Shown one piece after another: positions 23,739-32,700 of a stretch of 62,307 nt of DNA. The stretch's first letter is position 1. Every line of letters starts with the position of its first letter. A model generated the notes under the pieces. It was given only the letters and a program-made list of their open reading frames with translations, was not told the DNA's origin and made no database searches. Made by a program: the position numbers and the translations under genes. Source of the stretch: Chloroflexota bacterium (lineage in GTDB: Bacteria > Chloroflexota > Dehalococcoidia > Lucifugimonadales > UBA3495); assembly GCA_009840175.1 (NCBI GenBank), contig VXOI01000141.1, positions 1-62,307 on the forward strand, written 5' to 3'.

Positions 23739-26003
23739 ATGGCATCCAACATCGTACTGTCCAATACCGACTTCAAGGTCGTCGGCACTCGGCCCGTGCG
23801 CCACGATGGCACCGACAAGGTCACCGGCCGCGCCAAATATGGGGCCGACTTCGATGCGGCCGGACTGCTGTTCGCCAAAGTGCTTCGCAGCCCTCATGCC
23901 CACGCCCGCATCAAGTCCATAAACACCGGCAAGGCCGAGGCCGCGTCGGGCGTCCGCGCCGTCATTACAGGAGCTGACGTGCCCACGGACAGCGCCGCCG
24001 CCCGCAAGGTGATGGCCAAGGACAAGGTGCTTTACAAGGGCCACCCGGTTGCCGCCGTCGCCGCGACCAGCGCCCACGACGCCGAGCAGGCCCTGGCTCT
24101 CATTGAGGTGGAGTATGAAATCCTGAAGGCTGCCACCGAGGTCCGCGAGGCGATGGCCGACGACGCCGAACTGCTCCACGAAGACCAGACTACCGATGAA
24201 CTGGGCGAAAAGAGCGATACTCACAGCAACATCGCCACTCACTTCCGGTACGAGCAAGGCGACCTCGACCAGGGTTTCGCCGCTGCCGACATCATCGTCG
24301 AGAAGGAGTATTCCACCGCCACCGTGCATCAGGGCTACATCGAGCCCCAGAACGGAGCGGCCTTCTGGAACATGAACGGCGAGCTCACCATCTGGGTCAG
24401 CACCCAGGGAGCTTTCACCACCCGCGACGCCCTGGCCGGTGTGCTGGACCTGCCCGTTTCCAAGGTCAAGGTCATCCCCATGGAAATCGGCGGTGGATTC
24501 GGCGGGATGATTCCCATCTACCTGGAGCCCCTGACCGCCCTGCTGTCCAGGAAGGCGGGCGCCCCGGTCAAGTCGGCCATGACCCGCGCCGAGGTCTTTG
24601 AGGCCACCGGCCCCACCTCCGGCTCCTATATGCACATCAAGATGGGGGCCACCAACGACGGCAAGATAGTGGCCGCTGAAGCGATGCTGGCCTTCGACGC
24701 CGGCGCATTCCCCGGCTCTCCGGTGACCGCCGGGGCCCAGTGTATGTTCGCCTGCTACGACATCGAAAACGCCCGCGTTGACGGCTACGATGTGGTCGCC
24801 AACAAGCCGCCGGTGGCCGCCTACCGCGCGCCCGGCGCGCCTATCGCCGCCTTCGCCTGCGAGACAGTGGTGGACGAGCTGGCCGAGAAGCTGGGCATAG
24901 ACCCCATCGAATTTCGCCTCCGCAACGCTTCCAGGGAAGGCACCCGTCGTGTTGACGGCCCGGTCTTCCCGGTAATAGGCAACGTCGAGCAACTGGAAGC
25001 CTCCCGCGAGTCTGAGCAGTACCAGCGTCCGCTTGAAGGCCCCAACCGCGGGCGCGGCGTGGCCTCCGGCTTCTGGTTCAACATCGGACTCCAGTCCAGC
25101 GCGTCCATCAGTGTGCAGGCCGACGGCACCATCTCCCTGGTCGAAGGCTCCACCGACATCGGCGGCACCCGCGCCTCCATCGCTATGCAGGCCGCCGAAG
25201 TCTTGGGCATCCCCGCCGAAGACGTGGACCCGGCCGTGGGAGACACCGACTCCGTGGGCTACACCTTCCTCACTGGCGGCAGCCGGACCACCTTCGCCAC
25301 TGGCTGGGCCGCCTATGAGTGCGCCCAGGAAATCAAGCAGAAGATGATTGACCGCGCGGCCAGCATCTGGGACGTCGAGGCCACCGACGTTGACCTGGTG
25401 GACGGCGTATTCCAGCACGCCTCCGACCAGGAACTGAGCATGACCTTCAAGGAACTGGCCGGCCAGCTCAACCGCACCGGCGGTCCCATCTCCGCTCAGG
25501 TCAGCGTTGACCCCCGCGGCGCGGGCGGCGCATTCGCCACCCACATCGTGGACGTGGAGGTTGACCCCGACACCGGCAAGGTCACCATCCTCGACTACAC
25601 CGCGATTCAGGATGTCGGGAAGGCCATCCACCCCAGCTACGTCGAAGGCCAGATCCAGGGTGGCGTCGTTCAGGGTATCGGCTGGGCGCTCAACGAGGAA
25701 TACCGCTTCAACGCCGACGGGCGGATGGAGAACTCCTCCTTCCTCGACTACCGGATGCCCACCAGCCTCGACCTTCCCATGATTGGCACGGTAATCGTCG
25801 AGGTCGCCAACCCCGGCCACCCCTACGGCGTCCGCGGCGTCGGCGAGGTGCCCATAGTGCCTCCCATGGCTGCCATAGCCAACGCCATCTACCACGCTGT
25901 CGGCGTGCGGATGAACCAGCTCCCCATGTCCCCCGACGCCATCTTGGAGAGCCTCTGGGCCAAGGACGGCGAACCGGCAGGTCTGGCGCAGGCCGCCGAC
26001 TAA
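23739..26003 (+). CDS. molybdopterin-binding subunit of a xanthine dehydrogenase/CO-dehydrogenase-type hydroxylase
   Basis: 754 residues. The large, molybdenum-cofactor-binding subunit of a trimeric hydroxylase, with DGTDKVTGRAKYGADFD at the start, then GGGFGGMIPIYLEPL, and a candidate active-site Glu703 in GVRGVGEVPIVPP. The active-site loop reads AYRAPGAPIAAF (near residue 361). It differs from the AYxCSFR of form I CO dehydrogenase and the AYRGAGR of form II, so CO oxidation should not be assumed. AGGAGGA precedes the ATG. No FAD or iron-sulfur subunit gene occurs anywhere in the window, so the partners must be elsewhere. Confidence 0.9.
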   Translation: MASNIVLSNTDFKVVGTRPVRHDGTDKVTGRAKYGADFDAAGLLFAKVLRSPHAHARIKSINTGKAEAASGVRAVITGADVPTDSAAARKVMAKDKVLYKGHPVAAVAATSAHDAEQALALIEVEYEILKAATEVREAMADDAELLHEDQTTDELGEKSDTHSNIATHFRYEQGDLDQGFAAADIIVEKEYSTATVHQGYIEPQNGAAFWNMNGELTIWVSTQGAFTTRDALAGVLDLPVSKVKVIPMEIGGGFGGMIPIYLEPLTALLSRKAGAPVKSAMTRAEVFEATGPTSGSYMHIKMGATNDGKIVAAEAMLAFDAGAFPGSPVTAGAQCMFACYDIENARVDGYDVVANKPPVAAYRAPGAPIAAFACETVVDELAEKLGIDPIEFRLRNASREGTRRVDGPVFPVIGNVEQLEASRESEQYQRPLEGPNRGRGVASGFWFNIGLQSSASISVQADGTISLVEGSTDIGGTRASIAMQAAEVLGIPAEDVDPAVGDTDSVGYTFLTGGSRTTFATGWAAYECAQEIKQKMIDRAASIWDVEATDVDLVDGVFQHASDQELSMTFKELAGQLNRTGGPISAQVSVDPRGAGGAFATHIVDVEVDPDTGKVTILDYTAIQDVGKAIHPSYVEGQIQGGVVQGIGWALNEEYRFNADGRMENSSFLDYRMPTSLDLPMIGTVIVEVANPGHPYGVRGVGEVPIVPPMAAIANAIYHAVGVRMNQLPMSPDAILESLWAKDGEPAGLAQAAD

Positions 26004-26036
26004 CCTTTGGCCGTACCAGACCATCGGAAATCATAT

Positions 26037-26060
26037 AGGGGCGCACCGTCGTGCGCCCCT
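26037..26060 (+). repeat. hairpin 'aggggcgcac...gtgcgcccct'
   Basis: A perfect 10-bp inverted repeat with a 4-base loop, 33 bases past the hydroxylase stop. It could act as a terminator. It resembles in style the 'gtaggggcgggttt' palindrome at 62195. Confidence 0.6.
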
Positions 26061-26089
26061 AAGGTATTATTGGTGTTAACCGTTTTCTC

Positions 26090-26278
26090 GTCTGAATCAG
26101 GATTTTCGGGATTCAAGGATGCTCCGAATCGGGAACTGCCGTCCTGAAAGTCCTCTGATCCGGTGAATCCTGTAGGACTTATGCAGTTCAGCATGGAAGC
26201 CCTCAACCGCATACCCGTCATTCCCGCGAAAGCGGGAATCCAGTGGCCCAACTGCGTAACTCCTGTCCTGATTCAGAC
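26090..26278 (+). repeat. nested repeat: family A element containing two other palindromes
   Basis: Outer ends 'gtctgaatcagga' and 'tcctgattcagac' are perfect inverted repeats. Inside lies 'aggacttatgcagtt' paired imperfectly with 'aactgcgtaactcct', and inside that the family E palindrome 'ttcccgcgaaagcgggaa' (26221-26238). This fills most of the 302-bp gap between the hydroxylase and the next gene; nothing else is visible there. Confidence 0.8.
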
Positions 26279-26305
26279 AATCTGGGTCAAGAAAGGAGAA
26301 TCGCA

Positions 26306-26854
26306 ATGACCAGAGTACCGTTTGCCACCCGTGAAGCTATGGATGCCGCCGGTCAGGCCATCTGGGACGAGATCGAGACCAGCCGCGGCGGCGTGGCCCG
26401 CAACTACGCCGCGCTGCTGAACAACCCGCAGGCCGCCGGCGCCATGGCCGGGCTGGGCGGCTACGCCCGCTACGAAACTCCGCTGCCCGCCCGCGTCAAG
26501 GCCCTGGCGGTGCTGACCGCCGCCCGTGAAGCCTGCGGACACTATGTCTGGACGGTCAACCAGGGACCAGCCAGAGAAGCAGGGCTGACGGACGAAATCA
26601 TCGCCGCCATCCGCGAGTACCGCGCTCCCGCGGGCTTCGACGACGCCGACGCCACGGTGGTCCAGTTCGTCCTCGAACTGCTGCGCCAGCACCGAATCTC
26701 CGACGCCACCTTCGAGGCGATGCGCGCTCTGGTGGGCAATGCCGGGGCCGTGGACGTTCTGATAGTAAGCGGCTACTACCATACCCTCGCCCACTGCCTG
26801 CAAGCCCTCGAAGTGGAACTGCCCGAAGGCACCACTACCGCGCTGACCTACTAG
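26306..26854 (+). CDS. carboxymuconolactone decarboxylase/AhpD-like protein
   Basis: 182 residues. The all-alpha CMD-like pattern is visible: ALLNNPQAAGAMAGLGGYARYETPLPARVKALAVLTAAREACGHYVWTVN, then GLTDEIIAAIRE and a second VVQFVLELLRQHRISDATFEAM unit. The CxxC and the His of peroxidase-active AhpD are not both present: EACGHYVWTVNQ has one Cys, and the usual His after the W is Asn. A peroxidase role is therefore doubtful. GAAAGGAGAA precedes the ATG. It may act with the hydroxylase upstream, but a nested repeat lies between them. Confidence 0.75.
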   Translation: MTRVPFATREAMDAAGQAIWDEIETSRGGVARNYAALLNNPQAAGAMAGLGGYARYETPLPARVKALAVLTAAREACGHYVWTVNQGPAREAGLTDEIIAAIREYRAPAGFDDADATVVQFVLELLRQHRISDATFEAMRALVGNAGAVDVLIVSGYYHTLAHCLQALEVELPEGTTTALTY

Positions 26855-26996
26855 CTGCAGGCGAAGGGGAAGCAGACGAGGAGCAAAAAGAGCGGCCCAT
26901 GAGCCGAAGCGATTGGGTCGCTGAGATGCTGTTGGGTGGAGAAATTCGTCCACGTTAGTTGGTTTCGACTTTAAGGGAAGGCGGTTGCCAACGGAA

Positions 26997-27037
26997 AAAC
27001 CCGTTCATCTCGCTCCAGTCGGGAGATGAACGGGTTT
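26997..27037. terminator. perfect 15-bp hairpin, probable terminator
   Basis: 'aaacccgttcatctc' pairs perfectly with 'gagatgaacgggttt'. It is between the plus-strand CMD-like gene and the minus-strand NIPSNAP gene, and could serve both. The first 140 bases of the 227-bp gap hold no recognisable feature. Confidence 0.65.
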
Positions 27038-27081
27038 CGTAGAACGGGTGCAATCCCCGGACGATGAGTGAACGCCTGCAT

Positions 27082-27393
27082 TTACGCAGTGGCGGGCACC
27101 TTCATCACCGAGGTCATCGCCTGTACCTCAAGGCGGGCGATGTGGCTGCGGGCGTGGTCCATCACGCCTTGCCACTCCGGCGAGGAATAGAAAGCCTCTT
27201 CCCTGGGTGCAACCTCGTCGGCGCTGGGGAAGGAGCGAATCCAGATGAACTGGTTGGCATCCGCGTTGACCCACATCCCGTCTACTGTGATCCCGTACTT
27301 CGCTTGGATTCCCACCAGTTGGTCGTTGAACAGGTCCACCCAGGCATCCATCATGCCCCGGTTGATGGTGTAGGTCCGCAATTGGTAAAGCAT
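27082..27393 (-). CDS. NIPSNAP family protein
   Basis: 103 residues, a single dimeric alpha/beta-barrel domain. The start MLYQLRTYTINRGMMDAWVDLFN and the core FIWIRSFPSADE with EEAFYSSPEWQGVMD are typical NIPSNAP features. Family members bind or process small metabolites; no function can be assigned here. The ATG has AGGAGGG at a good distance. The following minus-strand genes are also small proteins of metabolite-handling type. Confidence 0.85.
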   Translation of the reverse strand: MLYQLRTYTINRGMMDAWVDLFNDQLVGIQAKYGITVDGMWVNADANQFIWIRSFPSADEVAPREEAFYSSPEWQGVMDHARSHIARLEVQAMTSVMKVPATA

Positions 27394-27420
27394 TGTGCCC
27401 TCCTATTCTGATTCTTGGAA

Positions 27421-27464
27421 TTTCCTTCTCCCTTGAGAGGGAAGGTTAGGATGTAGGTGAAAAC
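27421..27464 (+). repeat. family D repeat
   Basis: 'tcccttgagagggaaggttagg' with a 'gtaggtgaaaac' tail, as at 53851 and 56221. Confidence 0.75.
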
Positions 27465-27482
27465 CCGACTGCCGCGCATCCC

Positions 27483-27713
27483 CTATGCAGCGACACAGGT
27501 GATGGTGCGCTCCACTCCTTCGATGTTCTGCACCTGCGCTGTAACCAGGTCCACCAGCGCCACCATGTCGTCGGCCTCGGCCAGGGCAATTAGGTCGTAG
27601 GTTCCGGTGATGATGTCGGCCTCCGGGACGTTGTCCATGGCGCGTAGCGCCGTCAGGACATCCCTTGCGGCGCCCACTTTGGTCTCAATCAGGATGTATG
27701 CTCGCGTCGCCAT
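27483..27713 (-). CDS. stand-alone Lrp/AsnC-type ligand-binding (RAM) domain protein
   Basis: 76 residues corresponding only to the effector-binding domain of Lrp/AsnC regulators, with no helix-turn-helix. AYILIETKVGAARDVLTALR, VPEADIITGTYDLIALAEADD and the IEGVERTITC end are characteristic. Such proteins form oligomeric rings and may bind amino acids. Its role is unknown. It lies between the NIPSNAP and RidA genes. Confidence 0.8.
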   Translation of the reverse strand: MATRAYILIETKVGAARDVLTALRAMDNVPEADIITGTYDLIALAEADDMVALVDLVTAQVQNIEGVERTITCVAA

Positions 27714-27757
27714 CGCAATGCCTTTGCTGCGCTCTGCGGCTTCTGGGACGAGCTGTG

Positions 27758-28144
27758 CTATTCCGAAATGGCGGCGGTGCTGGTGATTTCCACCAAGTTG
27801 TCAGGTGCGCCGAAGTTGACTACGACCGTAGTTCGCGCCGGGCGGTCTGCGGGGAAAAACTCGGCGTAGACCTCGTTGAACCCCGGCAGGTCTTCCCGGT
27901 TGGTCACATAGCAGGTGTTGGTCAACACCTGGTCCAGCGACGAACCAGACGCTTCAAGGATGGCGGATATGCGTTGCAGGGCGTAGCGAGTCTGCTCCCG
28001 GATGTCCGCGCCCACGCTGTTGTCCGTGGGGTGACGTCCGGTGCAGCCGGCCACGAAGACCAGGTTGCCGTAGCGGACTCCCTGCGACAGCGGCGCATTC
28101 CCGGAGGTAATAGCGTCCGTCGAAATGATTTCCTTCTTGGGCAT
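27758..28144 (-). CDS. RidA family (YjgF) protein
   Basis: 128 residues. RidA proteins deaminate reactive enamine/imine intermediates. The family shape is clear: PLSQGVRYGNLVFVAGCTGRHP, TRYALQRISAILEASGSSLDQVLTNTCYVTN, and a C-terminal PARTTVVVNFGAPDNLVEITSTAAI. The Arg in RPARTTV matches the substrate-carboxylate-binding Arg. The ATG is preceded by GGAGG. A second RidA-like gene is at 60815-61282. Confidence 0.9.
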   Translation of the reverse strand: MPKKEIISTDAITSGNAPLSQGVRYGNLVFVAGCTGRHPTDNSVGADIREQTRYALQRISAILEASGSSLDQVLTNTCYVTNREDLPGFNEVYAEFFPADRPARTTVVVNFGAPDNLVEITSTAAISE

Positions 28145-28248
28145 AAATAGGGCCTCCGAGGGAGTTGTTTCAATCCGTATCTAGTCTTTCACCGGATGCA
28201 ATACACCGAACCCGGCCGCTCGTCCTGAGTCTGCCAAAGGCCAGTCCG

Positions 28249-28488
28249 CTAGTCATCATCGCCGGACTCCGGCGCAGTTCCACGCAACTCAAATAGACGG
28301 TCTATCCGCGAGACGATATGGGCAGTGTCGGCGCGGCGGGCTTCCGATTCCGCCCTCTGGGATTCCGTCAAGGCATCAAGTCGGCCTTCCAACCGGCCCA
28401 TCCTGTACCACAATCCGCCCGCCATTCCCAGTAGGGCCAGCAGGATCGCGCCCACGGCGGCAATCAGTCTCACATCGTCGGCAGACAC
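28249..28488 (-). CDS. small membrane protein with coiled-coil tail
   Basis: 79 residues from a GTG with GGAG upstream. One N-terminal membrane helix (LIAAVGAILLALLGMAGGLWY) is followed by a charged helical stretch (RLEGRLDALTESQRAESEARRAD) likely to form a coiled coil. Its function is not recognisable. It precedes the MBL hydrolase gene's end, on the same strand. Confidence 0.6.
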   Translation of the reverse strand: MSADDVRLIAAVGAILLALLGMAGGLWYRMGRLEGRLDALTESQRAESEARRADTAHIVSRIDRLFELRGTAPESGDDD

Positions 28489-28503
28489 GCCATCAATCTC
28501 CGG

Positions 28504-28520
28504 CCTGAGCTTGTCGAAGG
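28504..28520 (+). repeat. short palindromic repeat ('cctgagcttgtcgaagg')
   Basis: Intergenic copy identical over 17 bases to the one at 5731. A degenerate copy is also present near 28223. Confidence 0.85.
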
Positions 28521-28556
28521 GCTAGTCGAATCATTATATCGGCGCGGCCCCGGCTG

Positions 28557-29693
28557 TCAATTCGCGCTATCGGGCGCAGCGACGAACTCTGCGCCCAGCT
28601 CTTCGATAAACTCTGGGAAGGTTTCAGTCCCGTTCCACCGCACCGTGCCGCCCTTGCTTAGCTCCCCGCTTACGGACACGTCGCCGGTTTCCAAGAGAAG
28701 CTCGACGTGGCTCATCACTTCGGTCAGTGCAAGGAAGAAGTTGCTGTCGGTGAGCTCACGGTGGGAGAAGTGGTCGCGTGTAAGGGAGACTAGGTCGCAC
28801 GGCCATCGCTTGAGAATGTTCACCAGGTCCTGACAGCGCAGGAGGTGATGCTCGACGATTTCGCTGGCCCGCTCCAGTCCTACCAGGTTGAACCGTCCCC
28901 GGTAATAGGCCCGGTGCGCTGGTAGCACTGCATGGCCTGTATCCAGCGCGGCCACCCGCAGCAGCGAGCGGAGCATAGCCTTCAAGCCGTAGATTTCATT
29001 GGTGCCCCGGTATCTTTCGGGCAAATTGGCGCGGAAGCTGACGTGGCTTCGCGCCACCGACGGGTGCGGCGTTATCTGCGGAAGCACGTGATCGCCGGTG
29101 AACATAAATTTGTCGAACTGGATGCAAAGCTCGTCTGGAGAATGCCCGGGAGTGTAATAGTAGGTCAGACCGTCTGAGCGCAGGCCGTCAGTAACTCTCT
29201 TGTCCAGCTTTAACTCAAGGGCGCGCTGGTGATGCTCCTTCACCCGTTCCACGGTCTCGGAGTTCTCGAAAGCCTGGAAACCGCTCACCTGCTTGCGCCA
29301 ACTCATCTCCCGTTCCCAGCGGTCCTCCAGCAGCAGGCTGCCGTAGACCTCGTGGGCCCACAGTTCGGCTCCGCTGGCCCGCACAACGTCGAGGCAACCG
29401 CCATCGTGGTCCATGTGTCCGTGGGTAACGACGATGCGCTGTACTGAGTCCAGCGAATATCCTAGGTATTCCAGCCCCTCGGCGAGGTAGTGTTCCGACC
29501 CGTGGCAGCCTGGGTCTATGACCGTCAACTGCTCGCCCTCGACCACGTAGCACCACGTCGGCCCCAGGGGAGTCTCCCACGCCTGAGGAATGCCCAGGGC
29601 CCACACCTCCGCCCCTGTCGTGGCGGACTTGTACTTGACGGCCATCCGGTTGCCCGCATCGTCGCCTTTCTTCAATATCTCAGGTTCCAGCAT
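28557..29693 (-). CDS. MBL-fold metallo-hydrolase
   Basis: 378 residues. The binuclear zinc site is recognisable: THGHMDHDGG (HxHxDH), the later PGHSPDELC, and FTGDHVLPQITPHPS. The first ~60 residues and the C-terminal half (SLTRDHFSHRELTDSNFF, FLALTEVMSHVELLLETGD) extend the core. The substrate is not known; many such proteins hydrolyse esters or thioesters. The ATG at 29693 was kept for lack of a better one. Confidence 0.85.
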   Translation of the reverse strand: MLEPEILKKGDDAGNRMAVKYKSATTGAEVWALGIPQAWETPLGPTWCYVVEGEQLTVIDPGCHGSEHYLAEGLEYLGYSLDSVQRIVVTHGHMDHDGGCLDVVRASGAELWAHEVYGSLLLEDRWEREMSWRKQVSGFQAFENSETVERVKEHHQRALELKLDKRVTDGLRSDGLTYYYTPGHSPDELCIQFDKFMFTGDHVLPQITPHPSVARSHVSFRANLPERYRGTNEIYGLKAMLRSLLRVAALDTGHAVLPAHRAYYRGRFNLVGLERASEIVEHHLLRCQDLVNILKRWPCDLVSLTRDHFSHRELTDSNFFLALTEVMSHVELLLETGDVSVSGELSKGGTVRWNGTETFPEFIEELGAEFVAAPDSAN

Positions 29694-29770
29694 TAAGACC
29701 GCCGGTTAGAAATTTTAGTGGAATGGTTATGCCGCTGCTGAATCACAGGAAATTTCGGGCGGAGGGTGAT

Positions 29771-32700
29771 TCATTGCGACTCCCCCGCTACGCTGCTGCC
29801 TTCGTCCAGGCTGATTCTCGTTGCGAGGAGTATGCCTTCTCGTATCACTCCCTCCACAATCACCGAATTACCGGCGGCGACCTCGTCCTGGAACACGGTT
29901 AATGCCTCCACAATGATCCGCTCGCCGGAAACCAGCAGGCGGTCGGGCCGGCCGGCGCTGTCCAGATTGGCTTCCTGTATGACGCCTTTGATCCTGAAGC
30001 GAGCCGATGCCCCGTCATCCTGCGGGTCGTAGGCTGGCAGGCGCTCAATTTCCTCGACCAGGAAAACACCGCCGGTAACTTTGCCGGTTGCTCTTACCAC
30101 GGCTCCCTCGGTCAGCGAACCGATGATATGCGTTCCGCTGGAAATGCGGATCGTGACACCGTTGATAGTAACATCAAGGGGCAAGGGTACCGGTCTGGAG
30201 GGCATATTTTCCACTATTCCCTGCATCTGAACCCTGGGCAGGACGCCTACGTTACCGATGGGTTGGGACTCAACCGTCACTGCGAGGATTTCGCCGCTGA
30301 TAACGATTCCCTGGACTGCAAGGGCTATCCCGATAGTCGGCTCTACTGCCAGACGTGTCAGGCGGTCTACGGTCACTGGAATGCCGCCTATTGAGAAGCC
30401 GGACACGCGGCCGTTCGTTTCTGTTGCGACCTCAGTGACCAGTCCCTCGATGCTGGCCTCGGTGCCAGCGGTGATTCCAGGCCCGTATCCCAGGATTTCG
30501 CGGGCCAGCACTGTGCCGTCGCGCTGCAACAGTCCGCGTACCTGCACCGGAGAACCCACTTGTAGCGCGGCGTCTATTTCGGTCAGCGCGCTGATGTCCA
30601 CTGGAATGCCGTTCACCAGCAGCCTGTCGTCAGCCTCTACCCGCTCGATGCGGCCTTCAATGTCCACCGGATTGGCCCTGGTTTCGCCGGTTTGGTCGTC
30701 CGGGTCGGTTGTGGCCACCTCGCGCGCGATGAGGGACCCGTCGGGCTGTATCTCCGCCTTGACGATTACCGTGGAGCCAATGGCGACGTTGCCCAGTGTC
30801 TTGGTGAGGTCGCTCAACACGATTCTCATACCGTCCACGACCAGCCAAATGCCCCGAAACTCCTGCTCGACGATTCCCTGTATGCTGACCCTGCGGATGG
30901 CTTCATTGGTTTCCGATGGAGCGGCGGAAACTTCAGTGGCCAGCAAGGCGCTTTCGCTGTAGGCAGCGGTCACGGAGACACGACTGCCTACCGAGGGCCG
31001 CCCCGAGAGCGCGGTATCAGCGTTGACCTCTACCGGGACGCCGCCTATGTCCCACGCGCCTCTGCCGGTGATTTCACGGAAAATCCCTTCCAGCCAGACC
31101 GTGTGCTCGCCTTCGGGATTCTCGGTCTCCGTTTGGTTTTCTACCTCTCGGGCATGAAGGGAACCGTCTTCCCGCAGAGTCGCGATCACCTTCACCCGCT
31201 GGCCCGGGCGCGGCAGGGCATCAATGTAGGCGTGCCGGTCAACCAGCACCTCTGTCCCGCTAATCTTCCAATGCCCTGCTATGGAGTCGCGTCCCTGGAA
31301 AACGCCGCGTATTGTGGTCCGGGCGGCAGTCTGGCCTATTCCCTCATCCTGCCCAACCCGGCGGGCCAGCAGCGAGCCGTCGGGACGCAGCAGTGCCTCC
31401 ACTACCAGCACTTCACCTACGGACAGCCCTGTTTCCATGACTGTATTTACATCGAGAGACACTTCGGTATAGGACATGATGATGTTCGCGTTGTCCTGGT
31501 TGATGCCCTGAAATACGCCACTCACTACTGCCACGTTGCGGGAATCCTGTGGCCCCTCAGTCGCCTCCGTTGACTCTTCTGCCTCGCGGCCAGGAATTCC
31601 ATTGATTTCACTGACTGTTGGAATAGACTCCCCATCTGCCACCATTGAGGACAAAATGATGAAGGAGCCTTCCGCCAACTCGGGTACGCCCAGGTGCAGC
31701 TTGACTTCCACTGAACTGGTAAGAGGCATGGTAACCGGTTCACTTTCTCCGTCAGCGGGCTGGATGACGATTTCGCTATCGTTGACGGCGATTACCCTGC
31801 CGGCAAGGTGCCGGTTCCGGGTCCTTGACGGCACGAGGTGGATCTGGCGGGCTCCGGCGCCGTCCGGTTTGAGGGATACCGCCACTTGATCTCCAGTCTC
31901 CAGGTTGTTCAGCCCGGGATCCTGGCGGTTGGGAACGGCGATTTCCGTGTCGGGTGCGACATCCACGTCCACCCTGCCCCTGTCCGTGCTGACCGATAAC
32001 CGCCCGCCGCCTCCGAAATCCCGGCGTACCTCCAGGACACCGCCGAAGAAATCCAGTTTTGGTGGAACGATGTTTGATGGCCCGGATTCGTTGCCCGCCA
32101 AGTCTATAACGGTAACCGAGTAGGTAAAATCTCCCTCGGCAGGCAAGGTCCAGTCTTCAAACCCGGTGCCAAACAGAAGAGCGGTTATCGGAGTGCTCGG
32201 GCCCTCTCCGTCCTGGCGGTACAGGCGGTAGCCCCTGATGGTGTCTCCCCTGCTGATGTTCCACTCCAGCCGGGCCCTTCCGGCGCTGCGGTCTGAACTG
32301 ACCAGCCGAAGACCGGTGGGGGGATCAGGGGCCGTTACGTCAATGGACGTGACTTCCGCAACTGCCGACATGGGAGACTCCAGCCCCCACGAGTTGATGG
32401 CGCTTACCGCATAGAAATAAGTCGTGCCGTCCCCTGTCCTCACGTCGGTGAAGGAGGAATCAGGAAGCAGCCAGGCCAGCCTGGTGAAAGGGCCGGAGGC
32501 ATTTTGGGCGAAGTATACGGCATATCCTGATACTTCAGACTCGGCGCTGTCTTCCCAGTCAAGGGTTACCACCCCGGGCTGAGCGTCCGATACCTCGGCC
32601 TCGAGACTGCTGGGCGCTCCTGGGCCTTCGGGCAGCAGACGGTTGCTTTGCTCGCAAGGCGACTCTGTAACCACGGCGAGACTTCCGGCGACGGCGCCGC

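Noticed and set aside
23739-26003. Naming the hydroxylase subunit coxL (CO dehydrogenase)
   Set aside because: The active-site loop AYRAPGA is neither the form I nor the form II CO dehydrogenase signature, and no partner subunits are present.
23601-26024. 807-residue ORF on the minus strand opposite the hydroxylase gene
   Set aside because: The plus-strand protein has clear family motifs, and the minus frame is a typical long antisense frame in high-GC DNA with Gly/Val/Asp-rich composition.
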